From contig JAUHZH010000148.1 in assembly GCA_030426065.1 (NCBI GenBank), positions 1-6,113 of the forward strand: 6,113 nt of DNA, read 5' to 3'. This document shows, in pieces, positions 1-6,113 of this stretch. How positions within the stretch are numbered: the first letter of the stretch is position 1; every line of letters begins with the position of its first letter. The position numbers and the translations under genes are program-made. Source of the stretch: Gammaproteobacteria bacterium (GTDB lineage: Bacteria > Pseudomonadota > Gammaproteobacteria > Xanthomonadales > Marinicellaceae). The notes beneath the pieces are model-generated. The model was not told where the DNA came from, searched no databases, and saw nothing but the letters and a program-made list of their open reading frames with translations.

Positions 1-3000
1 ACCGACTGTTTCAATGGGTCGGGTATTCCTGAATCCGACAGTTTTGTCGTCATCAAGGCAGGTCATGAAGTGGTCTTGAACGTGGATACGGGCACCATCA
101 ATAACCTGAACATGGAAAGCGGTACGATCCTGCGTGTCACAGGCAACCACAGCATCAACACCAATGAAGGTGGCTATCAATTGGCACAGGGTGAATTGGT
201 GCTGGAAGGCAACTTAACCCTCAATGACAGCAGCGCCGATGACATCAATCTGGGCAAAGTGAACGGCATCCATACCCTGACTTTGAACACCAGTGCTGAT
301 GTCAATTTCAATGCCAATGTCGGTGATTTTATACCGGTCAATACGCTGTTTGTCAATAACGGCGGCGTTGCGTATGTGGGTGCCAATATCAGAACCTTCG
401 GATCAATGGTGTTCTCAGGAGAAGTGTCTTTGAACAACTCGGTGACCATGACGGGTGGCACCGTTGCCCTCAGTGGTGACGTCAATTCCAATCTGAATGC
501 AGGGCCCGGCTACAACCTCATCATCAATGGCAATGCCGTGTTCAATGCCAGCATCGGTACCCTGTTACCGGCTGATGGTACCAATTTAGATGCTTTGACC
601 ATCAACGGAAACACGACCATCAACGGCGCATCTGACATTGAGCTCATGACTGATTGGACCCAAACTTACAATGGCGTCACCACCATACAGGACAACACCA
701 CATTCACTGCCGTCACTGCTGGCGACATCAAATTCAATGACAGCATCATCGCAACGGATCAACACATCACCATCAACACCGCTGGCACCACTGCGTTCTC
801 AGCAAGCACCCTGAATGGAAATTTTGATGTGTCGGCTGCCAGTTTGGTGACCGACGCGCCGGGCCAGTCTCAAATACAGTACAACGGAACATTCAACCTG
901 AACAGTGACGACACTGCCACCTTATTCAATGATGAGCTCCACTTAGGCCCTTCAGCTGATGTGGTTTTCAACCAAACAGGCGCAGCCGATGTGGTATTTA
1001 ATGATGAGGTGACTGAAAACAGTGGTGGTAATAAACAATTGACTGTCAATGACGTCAGTGGCCGCACGGTGTTCAATGGCCCTGTTAATTTGGGCTCATT
1101 GACGACCAATGATGGCAGCGGTGATGATGTGACCGTAATCTATGCCAGCATCACCACCAACCAAAATGCTTCCAACGACGGCCACATGACCTTCAATGAT
1201 CCGGTGCAGGTGATGCAAAGCGTGGTGTTTACTGAGACCGGCAGCGGTCAGATTCAATTCAACAACACCCTGGATGCGGGTGATGGCTTGATGGATGTAG
1301 ACATCCAGATCAATTCAGATGCCAGCGTGACTTTGGGTGCAATTGGCTCAGTCAATCCATTCCGCATGATCACCAGTGATGCCAGTGGCAACACGCAGTT
1401 GAATGGTGATGTGACCAGCATCAACAACACCACCTTCAATGAAGATGTTACATTGCAGACTGCCCTAGAATTGAACTCAAGCAATGTCAATCTGCTGGGA
1501 AATGTAGCGATGCAAAGCCATGATCTGACCCTGTCTGGTGTCGATGGCACAGTGAACGGGGTGATCAGCGGCTCTGGCAGCCTGATCAGCAACCTGTTGG
1601 ATGATTTGAACCTTGATGGAGAAAACACCTACAGCGGATCAACCTTGATCAATGAGGGTGACTTGAACTTGAGTTCTGCCCCGTCAAACAACAACATCAG
1701 TGGATCTTCGGATGTTTACTTGGCTTTGAACAGCAGTTTGATTCCGCGCACAGGCAACGGTTTTGACTTGGCCAACGGGCAAACTTTAAGTGGTGATGGT
1801 GCTGTGGCGGGTAATTTATTTGCCCTAGATGGTTCGGTCATCAGCCCAGGTGCCAGCCCAGGCGTGTTGAATTTTGATTTGTTGAATTTTAACTCCGGCA
1901 GTACCCTTCAAGTTGAAATTGGTGGCCCCACTGCGGGAACTGATTTTGATCAAATCAAAGCATTTATCGTCGACTTAGATTTTGATTCTCAAGGCGGTGC
2001 CAACTTAGAGGTGGTGGTGACAGGCACCGTCAACCTCAATGAGCAATTTTTGATTTTGGAAAAAGACGACGGTGGTCCCATCGCCGGCACTTTTTTGGGG
2101 TTGGCTGAAGGCAGCACCGTCACCGCCAATGACGGCACCCAATTCAGCATCACTTATGCCGGTGGCATCAACAGCAACGACGTGGTGCTGACCGGTTCGT
2201 GTTCCCATAACATAACAGTGACAGACCCCAGTGACAGCGGCCCAGGCACCTTGCGTCAAGCCGTGACCGATTTATGTTCTGGTGGCACCATCAATTTCGC
2301 CAGTGGTTTGAGCATCAACCTGTTGAGTGAAATCACGCTGGATGATGATCTGACCGTCGACGGTTCAGGATTGACCGTCACACTGTCCGGTAGCAGCAGC
2401 AACCGCATCTTCAATGTACAGGAAAATGTGGCTGCTCATTTGATTGGACTCGATGTCATCAGTGGTTTCAGCAACGGCCAGGGCGGCGCCATCTACAACA
2501 ATGGCAACTTAAGCATCACCGACAGTTGGTTTGACAACAACGTGTCCAATGACGGCGCCGTTGGCGGTGGGGCCATCCTCAACCGCGACACCGGAGTTCT
2601 GACCATCAACGGCAGCACATTCACCAACAACACAGCGAGCCGGGGTGGGGCGATTTTCAATGACCTCGGTGGCGATTTGAACATCAGCAACAGCACATTC
2701 ACACAAAATGGCTCAAACAGCATTGAAGGTGGTGCCATTCACAACCGTGGGGTCTTGAATGCCACCAACATCACCGTGGCTGGTAATGGCACAAACAACA
2801 CCCTGGGCGGCGGTGTGTACACTTGGAACGGCAATCTATTCCTCAAGAACAGCTTGCTGGCGGACAACTCAGGCACCAATGACTGTTTCATCTCATTGAA
2901 TAACAGCAGCCAAGCCAACAGCCATTCTTTGATTGAAAGCGGCAACTGTGAAGCGGCTTTGACCGATGACCCGCAACTACAAGTCCTGGCGAATAACGGT

Positions 3001-4521
3001 GGCAACACCCTGACCATGGCTTTGGCTTTGACTTCTCCAGCAGTGGATGCCGGCAGCGATGCACTGTGTACCAGCGAAGATCAGCGTGGTGTAAGTAGAC
3101 CGCAATTGGGAGCGTGTGACATCGGTGCTTATGAGACCGAATACTTGGGCGTCATTCATGTCGACATTGACAATGACCGAATGGCCGGTGGCTGTCATCC
3201 AGGTGCCTGTTGGGGCAGTGCCTTTGATGACATCCGAAGTGCTTTGGAAGTGGCAGGTCCTGGGTCGCAAATTTGGGTGGCTGAAGGTGTTTACTATCCT
3301 GATGAAGGCCCTGGCGTCACAAACAATGACCCAATGGCCAGCTTTGACATCGGGCCTGGCGTGGCCTTGTATGGTGGATTCATTGGTTCGGAAACCGAAC
3401 TGGGTCAACGCAATGACAAAGCCAACCTGACCGTTTTGTCTGGCGACATCGACGGCAATGACACCGATGCCAATGGCGATGGTGTGATTGACAGCATTGA
3501 TGACTTCATGGGTACCAATGCCTACCACGTCATGGCCACCGGGGGTGCGGGTGTGACTGTTGACGGTTTCACCATCACGGCAGGCCAAGCCAGTGGCAAT
3601 GCAACCAGCAGGAAAACAGGGGGTGGTATCCTGTGTCACAGTACAGATGGCATGACCCATGTGTTCGCCAACAACCAGTGGATTGCCAACTACGCAGAAG
3701 ACAACGGCGGAGCCATGTTCGAGTGCGGTGGCAGCATTTCAGCCTCTACTTACCAAAACAATCAAGCCGACGAAAACGGTGGTGCGATAGCGATTTTCAA
3801 TGACCTTGATTTGCAGCTCAGCGATGTGGCATTTATTGCCAATGAGTCAGGGTTCTCTGGCGGAGCCGTGATCAGTGCCAATTCAGTGTTCGATCGCATC
3901 ACGGTGGTTGGCAACAAAACTGGCGTCATAGGCGGCGGTGTTTTTGCCGTAGGCAGCTTGGAATTGTCCAATTCATTGATCGCGGGCAACTTGTCTGAAG
4001 AAGACGGTGCAGGTGTGGTTGTGTTGCTGGATTCAGATTTGACCAATGTCATCCTCACCGGTAACAAAGCGCTGCAAAATGGCGGTGGTTTGTTTGTTTT
4101 TGACAACGGCCAGCCATTCATTGAACTGGGCATCACCAACAGCATCTTGTGGAACAACGAAGACCAGTCAGGTTCGGGCACTTTGAACGCTTCATTGGAT
4201 ACCATTGATCCGGCAGCGATTTCATACACCATTTTGCAAGGTTCTGGCGGCAGTTCAAATTGGGACCCTGGTGCCGGCATCAACAGCGGCAACAACCTGG
4301 ATTTGGATCCGGATTTTATCCTGGGCTTTGATTTGATGGCCGTGCCCAGTACCATCGGCAACGCACGTTTGCAGCCAGTCTCAGCAGCCATTGGCACCGG
4401 CAGGAATGAAGCCGTGGACTTCTTCTTGGATTTGGACGGCAATGACCGCATCGATGGTGGCACCGTCGACATGGGTGCTTATGAATACAACGACCTGATA
4501 TTTGCTGACGGGTTTGAATGA
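1..4521 (+). CDS. Large secreted multi-module beta-helix protein (PATR repeat plus two Pmp-like/choice-of-anchor Q-type modules), 5' truncated
   Basis: The reading frame is open from base 1 to TGA at 4519-4521 (1506 residues), so the true start lies upstream. Alignment with the next gene suggests about 38 residues are missing, including a signal peptide. Residue numbers count from base 1. Residues 3-35 are a cap (GSGIPESD, then GHEVVLNVD). Residues to about 513 are Asn/Asp/Gly/Thr-rich beta-strand repeats. Residues 518-733 match the autotransporter-associated repeat style (ENTYSGST), then PGASPG and NSNDVVLTG. Residues 734-1045 are a right-handed beta-helix opening with DSGPGTLRQAV, with GGAI coils and ending DIGAYE. 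Residues 1050-1495 are a second beta-helix (IWVAEGVYYPD, ALYGGFIGSETEL, LSGDI) ending DMGAYE. The protein ends DLIFADGFE. No catalytic motif, beta-barrel or membrane anchor is visible. The likely role is extracellular structural or adhesive, which is inference. An internal GTG at 70 is not the start. Confidence 0.96.
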   Translation, partial: TDCFNGSGIPESDSFVVIKAGHEVVLNVDTGTINNLNMESGTILRVTGNHSINTNEGGYQLAQGELVLEGNLTLNDSSADDINLGKVNGIHTLTLNTSADVNFNANVGDFIPVNTLFVNNGGVAYVGANIRTFGSMVFSGEVSLNNSVTMTGGTVALSGDVNSNLNAGPGYNLIINGNAVFNASIGTLLPADGTNLDALTINGNTTINGASDIELMTDWTQTYNGVTTIQDNTTFTAVTAGDIKFNDSIIATDQHITINTAGTTAFSASTLNGNFDVSAASLVTDAPGQSQIQYNGTFNLNSDDTATLFNDELHLGPSADVVFNQTGAADVVFNDEVTENSGGNKQLTVNDVSGRTVFNGPVNLGSLTTNDGSGDDVTVIYASITTNQNASNDGHMTFNDPVQVMQSVVFTETGSGQIQFNNTLDAGDGLMDVDIQINSDASVTLGAIGSVNPFRMITSDASGNTQLNGDVTSINNTTFNEDVTLQTALELNSSNVNLLGNVAMQSHDLTLSGVDGTVNGVISGSGSLISNLLDDLNLDGENTYSGSTLINEGDLNLSSAPSNNNISGSSDVYLALNSSLIPRTGNGFDLANGQTLSGDGAVAGNLFALDGSVISPGASPGVLNFDLLNFNSGSTLQVEIGGPTAGTDFDQIKAFIVDLDFDSQGGANLEVVVTGTVNLNEQFLILEKDDGGPIAGTFLGLAEGSTVTANDGTQFSITYAGGINSNDVVLTGSCSHNITVTDPSDSGPGTLRQAVTDLCSGGTINFASGLSINLLSEITLDDDLTVDGSGLTVTLSGSSSNRIFNVQENVAAHLIGLDVISGFSNGQGGAIYNNGNLSITDSWFDNNVSNDGAVGGGAILNRDTGVLTINGSTFTNNTASRGGAIFNDLGGDLNISNSTFTQNGSNSIEGGAIHNRGVLNATNITVAGNGTNNTLGGGVYTWNGNLFLKNSLLADNSGTNDCFISLNNSSQANSHSLIESGNCEAALTDDPQLQVLANNGGNTLTMALALTSPAVDAGSDALCTSEDQRGVSRPQLGACDIGAYETEYLGVIHVDIDNDRMAGGCHPGACWGSAFDDIRSALEVAGPGSQIWVAEGVYYPDEGPGVTNNDPMASFDIGPGVALYGGFIGSETELGQRNDKANLTVLSGDIDGNDTDANGDGVIDSIDDFMGTNAYHVMATGGAGVTVDGFTITAGQASGNATSRKTGGGILCHSTDGMTHVFANNQWIANYAEDNGGAMFECGGSISASTYQNNQADENGGAIAIFNDLDLQLSDVAFIANESGFSGGAVISANSVFDRITVVGNKTGVIGGGVFAVGSLELSNSLIAGNLSEEDGAGVVVLLDSDLTNVILTGNKALQNGGGLFVFDNGQPFIELGITNSILWNNEDQSGSGTLNASLDTIDPAAISYTILQGSGGSSNWDPGAGINSGNNLDLDPDFILGFDLMAVPSTIGNARLQPVSAAIGTGRNEAVDFFLDLDGNDRIDGGTVDMGAYEYNDLIFADGFE
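973..1485 (+). repeat. Conserved core shared with the second gene, copy 1
   Basis: This part of the first gene aligns with 5598-6113, needing only a single one-codon gap. Shared protein strings include VNDVSGRTVFN, LTTNDG, GDDVTVI, FNDPV, VMQSV and INSDA. Over 1039-1260 hand counting gives about two thirds identical residues. DNA identity is high in short runs: GTCAATGACGTCAG at 1045, and a 16-base match at 1309-1324. Differences fall largely at third codon positions. Similarity continues more weakly to 1485, where the window ends for the partner copy. Confidence 0.85.
1552..2199 (+). other. PATR-type repeat with PGASPG linker module inside the first gene
   Basis: The segment reads GVISGSGSL, a Leu/Asp-rich strand, then ENTYSGSTLINEGDLNL. 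This matches the known passenger-associated transport repeat (autotransporter-associated beta strand) layout, with NTY-x-G-x-T at its core. It is followed by GQTLSGDGAVAGN, PGASPGVLNF (from 1846), a strand pair around DFDQIKAF, GTFLGLAEGSTV, and a closing NSNDVVLTG (to about 2199). In many autotransporters such a segment leads into a barrel; here it runs straight into a beta-helix. Confidence 0.75.
2200..3135 (+). other. First Pmp-like parallel beta-helix module ending in DIGAYE
   Basis: The module opens at Cys (2200) and DSGPGTLRQAV (2233-2265), a hallmark of proteins annotated as choice-of-anchor Q or right-handed beta-helix. Five glycine-rich turns (GGAI, GGAI, GGAI, GGAI, GGGV) begin at 2482, 2566, 2644, 2728 and 2806, with F/W-x-x-N strands between them (WFDNN, FTNN, FTQN). 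The module closes with SPAVDAGS, DQRGVSRPQLG and DIGAYE. Six cysteines fall in three nearby pairs, consistent with disulfides outside the cytoplasm. Confidence 0.85.
3148..4485 (+). other. Second parallel beta-helix module ending in DMGAYE
   Basis: The opening differs from the first helix: WGSAFDDIRSAL, IWVAEGVYYPD, ALYGGFIGSETEL, QRNDKANLTVLSGDI. This is the well-known opening of another large secreted beta-helix subfamily. Seven glycine turns start at 3619, 3706, 3778, 3859, 3931, 4006 and 4081, spaced 24-29 residues. SNSLIAGN and TNSILWNNE strands follow. The close is DLDGNDRIDGGTVDMGAYEY, a variant of the usual D-x-DGN-x-RI-x-GG-x-VD-x-GAYE ending. Confidence 0.85.
3466..3501 (+). other. 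EF-hand-like calcium-binding loop in the second helix module
   Basis: The 12 codons read DANGDGVIDSID. Acidic or Asn side chains sit at loop positions 1, 3, 5, 9 and 12, with Gly at 6 and Ile at 8, which fits the canonical EF-hand or dockerin loop. It sits in an acidic insertion right after LSGDIDGND. Calcium binding is inferred from the pattern; flanking helices are not obvious. Confidence 0.6.
4492..4518 (+). other. Short conserved-looking C-terminal tail DLIFADGFE
   Basis: The first protein stops six residues after the last helix module (MGAYEYN), with DLIFADGFE. From recall, tails of the form (I/L)F-x-(D/N/S)GFE end many otherwise unrelated secreted proteins in Xanthomonadales-like Gammaproteobacteria. 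It lacks the hydrophobic helix and basic cluster of PEP-CTERM or GlyGly-CTERM signals. I cannot name a validated family for it. Confidence 0.55.
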
Positions 4522-4535
4522 TGAATAATTTTCTT

Positions 4536-4540
4536 GAGGT
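4536..4540 (+). promoter_or_regulatory. Ribosome binding site deciding the start of the second gene
   Basis: GAGGT lies four bases (TAAA after one further T, depending on how the core is counted) ahead of ATG 4545, a normal Shine-Dalgarno position. The alternative ATG at 4521 overlaps the stop codon of the first gene (TGATG) and has no comparable purine-rich site upstream, though coupling by reinitiation cannot be ruled out. With only 23 bases between genes and no hairpin-plus-T-tract seen there, co-transcription is likely. Confidence 0.75.
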
Positions 4541-4544
4541 TAAA

Positions 4545-4604
4545 ATGTTTAAAAAATTAAGTATTGGTTTGTTTTTGCTTTTGTTTGTCGGGTCGCTTCA
4601 TGCG
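4545..4604 (+). other. Sec signal peptide coding segment of the second gene
   Basis: The 20 codons give a basic n-region (FKK), a hydrophobic core rich in Leu, Phe, Ile and Val, and a c-region ending SLHA before GG. No lipobox Cys follows (the next residues are Gly-Gly-Thr-Ala-Cys, with Cys five residues past the cleavage site), so this is a signal peptidase I substrate and not a lipoprotein. The segment is clearly more AT-rich than the rest of the window, as usual for signal peptide codons. Confidence 0.88.
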
Positions 4605-6113
4605 GGCGGCACGGCTTGTACTTCTGCCGACAGCGGTAATTGGAGCAATACATTGACTTGGAATTGTACAGGTGGTTCAGGGATTCCAGAATTTGATACT
4701 ACAGTTACCATAAACAACGGTCATACCGTACTCCTTGACACCAGTTCAACCATAGGCACTTTGGTTGTTTTTGCCGGTGGTGACCTTGATGTCGGTGATT
4801 CTGGCGGTCCGGTGAATTTGGTTTTGATGCAACCGGGCAATGACATGACAGAAGCTGACATTGATTTGGTTGGCGATGTGGTCATCACAACCACAGTGGA
4901 CTTGATTTTGGGCCAAATGGATGGTGCACATGGTGTGACTTTGAATGGTGCAGGCAGTGTAACCATTCAAGAACCCATTGGAGGTGTTGTTCCCTTGATT
5001 CACTTTGAGTCTGGGGCGGACTTGAGTCTAAATATTCAAAATGACATCAGTTCAAGTGCAGCTCAATCATTTTTAGGTGATGTGGTCATAGATGGCTCGG
5101 TTACTTTGAATGCTGTTGATTTGTTGTTTGATGGGCCCTTGAATGCTGAACCAATCGCACTCAGCAGTGATTTAACATTGAATCACACGGGCAGCGCACA
5201 AATCAATGATCATGTCGGCTCTGTCATTCCTTTGTCAAGCTTAACAACTTTCCAGGAAGTCTCCTTGATGGCTGATGTGGGCAGTGCGACCGTTACAACC
5301 ACAGGCTCACAAAGTTTCAGCCAATTGACCATAGAATCTGATGCAGTATTAACAAGTACGGGCGCAGGAGTCATCACCATTGCTGGTTCCAGCGGCCCTC
5401 ATGACCTCACTGTCAACACATCAGGAAACACCTTTTTTTCAGGAACCATTGGTTCAACCAGACACTCGTCCATCACCACAGACACGGGTGGTAACGTCAG
5501 GCTCAGTGGTGTGGTGACATTTCAGGTTGACGGCTCAGACCCAACCACATTCAATGACACGTTATCGATTGGCGCATCAGGGCGAGTCACCATCGATCAG
5601 GCTGGATCGGGCGATGTGGTTTTTAATGGCTCTGTTGCAAGGCTCAGCGGTGGTGCCCATGAGTTGATCGTCAATGACGTCAGCGGCCGCACGGTTTTTA
5701 ACAACACCGTATTGATTGGCGAGTTGACCACCAACGACGGTGCTGGTGATGATGTCACAGTGATCAACACCAACTCCATCGTCACCCGACAAGCGGGTGC
5801 TGACAACGGACGCATGCGATTCAACGACCCGGTGGAAGTGATGCAAAGTGTGACATTTTCCGAGATCAGTGGCGGCAGCATTCAGTTCATGAACACGCTC
5901 AATAAAGCCCAAAGCGCTGGCTCGGTTGACATCAACATCAATTCAGATGCCACAGTCATTCTGTCTGCCGTGGGTGACATCACCAGTCCAACCAATTTAA
6001 CCACCGATGTCGGTGGTTCGGTGGCCATCATTGGCGATGTGCTCTTGACTGGTAACTTGACATTCAATGACCCAATCACATTGAATACAGCAGCGACCTT
6101 GTCTGGTGAAACG
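4545..6113 (+). CDS. Secreted beta-strand-repeat protein, tandem paralogue of the upstream gene, 3' truncated
   Basis: The frame runs from ATG 4545 to the window end without a stop (523 residues), so the C-terminus is unknown. Residues 1-20 are a typical Sec signal peptide: MFKK, a Leu/Phe-rich core, then SLHA with cleavage expected before Gly21. The mature N-terminus has Cys25 and Cys41, the only cysteines seen, around GNWSNTLTW, followed by GSGIPEFD and GHTVLLD. This layout recalls the 'W-x-x-x-x-T-W...P...D...I..GHTV' caps of large secreted proteins (G8-like). The rest is Asn/Asp/Gly/Ser/Thr-rich beta-strand repeats (VGSVIPLSSL, FSGTIGS, VNDVSGRTVFN, TTNDGAGDDVTVI, FNDPVEVMQSVTF) matching the upstream protein in order. 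Start 4545 is preferred because GAGGT lies 4 bases upstream. An in-frame ATG at 4521 overlapping the previous stop would add eight residues. Downstream modules cannot be predicted. The role is probably a surface or extracellular structural protein or adhesin (inference). Confidence 0.93.
   Translation, partial: MFKKLSIGLFLLLFVGSLHAGGTACTSADSGNWSNTLTWNCTGGSGIPEFDTTVTINNGHTVLLDTSSTIGTLVVFAGGDLDVGDSGGPVNLVLMQPGNDMTEADIDLVGDVVITTTVDLILGQMDGAHGVTLNGAGSVTIQEPIGGVVPLIHFESGADLSLNIQNDISSSAAQSFLGDVVIDGSVTLNAVDLLFDGPLNAEPIALSSDLTLNHTGSAQINDHVGSVIPLSSLTTFQEVSLMADVGSATVTTTGSQSFSQLTIESDAVLTSTGAGVITIAGSSGPHDLTVNTSGNTFFSGTIGSTRHSSITTDTGGNVRLSGVVTFQVDGSDPTTFNDTLSIGASGRVTIDQAGSGDVVFNGSVARLSGGAHELIVNDVSGRTVFNNTVLIGELTTNDGAGDDVTVINTNSIVTRQAGADNGRMRFNDPVEVMQSVTFSEISGGSIQFMNTLNKAQSAGSVDININSDATVILSAVGDITSPTNLTTDVGGSVAIIGDVLLTGNLTFNDPITLNTAATLSGET
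5598..6113 (+). repeat. Conserved core shared with the first gene, copy 2
   Basis: This is the partner of 973-1485. It starts at QAGSGDVVFNGSV (partner QTGAADVVFNDEV) and runs to the window end, in the same frame and order. A 16-base exact match to the first copy lies at 5937-5952. Flanking sequence towards the N-terminus (4668-5597) still aligns by motif order but is much more diverged, so this is the slowest-changing or most recently homogenised part of the pair. Confidence 0.85.

Noticed and set aside
70..72. GTG as the start of the first gene
   Set aside because: The frame is open back to base 1, and the upstream codons encode the cap (CFNGSGIPESD) that matches the second protein, so the gene begins before the window.
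4..2890. GACTGTTTCA shared by the cap region (4-13) and 2881-2890
   Set aside because: A ten-base match encoding Asp-Cys-Phe in both places, with no similarity on either side; chance is sufficient.
3116..3430. 104-codon plus-strand frame inside the first gene
   Set aside because: It is out of frame with conserved motifs (IWVAEGVYYPD, ALYGGF) that clearly belong to the main frame; Trp/Met-rich composition is typical of a shadow frame.
2977..3660. 227-codon open frame on the minus strand
   Set aside because: It lies wholly inside the recognisable second-helix region of the first gene, has no recognisable domain and is a by-product of the codon bias of the real frame. The same holds for the 236-codon minus frame at 3762-4472.
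4440..4544. Promoter or terminator between the two genes
   Set aside because: No convincing -35/-10 pair at proper spacing and no GC-rich hairpin followed by T residues; the AT-rich stretch is explained by the signal peptide codons.
5433..5439. Seven-T tract in the second gene as a phase-variation switch
   Set aside because: Seven bases is short for a slippage switch, it encodes Phe-Phe in frame, and nothing shows length variation.

Overview
The window holds two very long, adjacent, same-strand genes for secreted, repeat-rich beta-strand proteins. Both are cut by the window edges: the first lacks its start and the second lacks its end. No RNA gene, transposase, CRISPR array or credible minus-strand gene was found. 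Coding density is essentially complete, with only 23 bases between the two genes.

Organism: the second gene has a classical Sec signal peptide and a Shine-Dalgarno site, the base composition is moderate, and Leu codons are mostly TTG/CTG. The first gene ends in the short tail IFADGFE. From memory, such a tail recurs on secreted proteins of Xanthomonadales-like Gammaproteobacteria (Marinicella, Dokdonella, Lysobacter and relatives). That points to a gammaproteobacterium of this type, but it is an inference from recall and not a search result.

Layout: bases 1-4521 encode 1506 residues of a modular extracellular protein. In order it has an N-terminal Cys-containing cap, a diverged beta-strand repeat region (to about 1540), an autotransporter-associated (PATR-type) repeat with a PGASPG linker module (about 1552-2199), a first parallel beta-helix with GGAI/FxxN (Pmp-like) coils ending in DIGAYE (2200-3135), a second beta-helix of a different subfamily ending in DMGAYE (3148-4485), and the IFADGFE tail. 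Bases 4545-6113 encode the first 523 residues of a second protein with a signal peptide, the same type of cap and the same beta-strand repeat region. The two N-terminal halves align along their whole visible length. A core segment (973-1485 against 5598-6113) is much better conserved than the rest.

How they work together: the genes look like a tandem duplication, probably co-transcribed, giving two large surface or extracellular fibrous proteins. No catalytic motif is visible. A structural or adhesive role is the most economical guess, but the sequence does not prove it. No outer-membrane barrel or hydrophobic C-terminal anchor is seen in the first protein, so its mode of export or retention is open.
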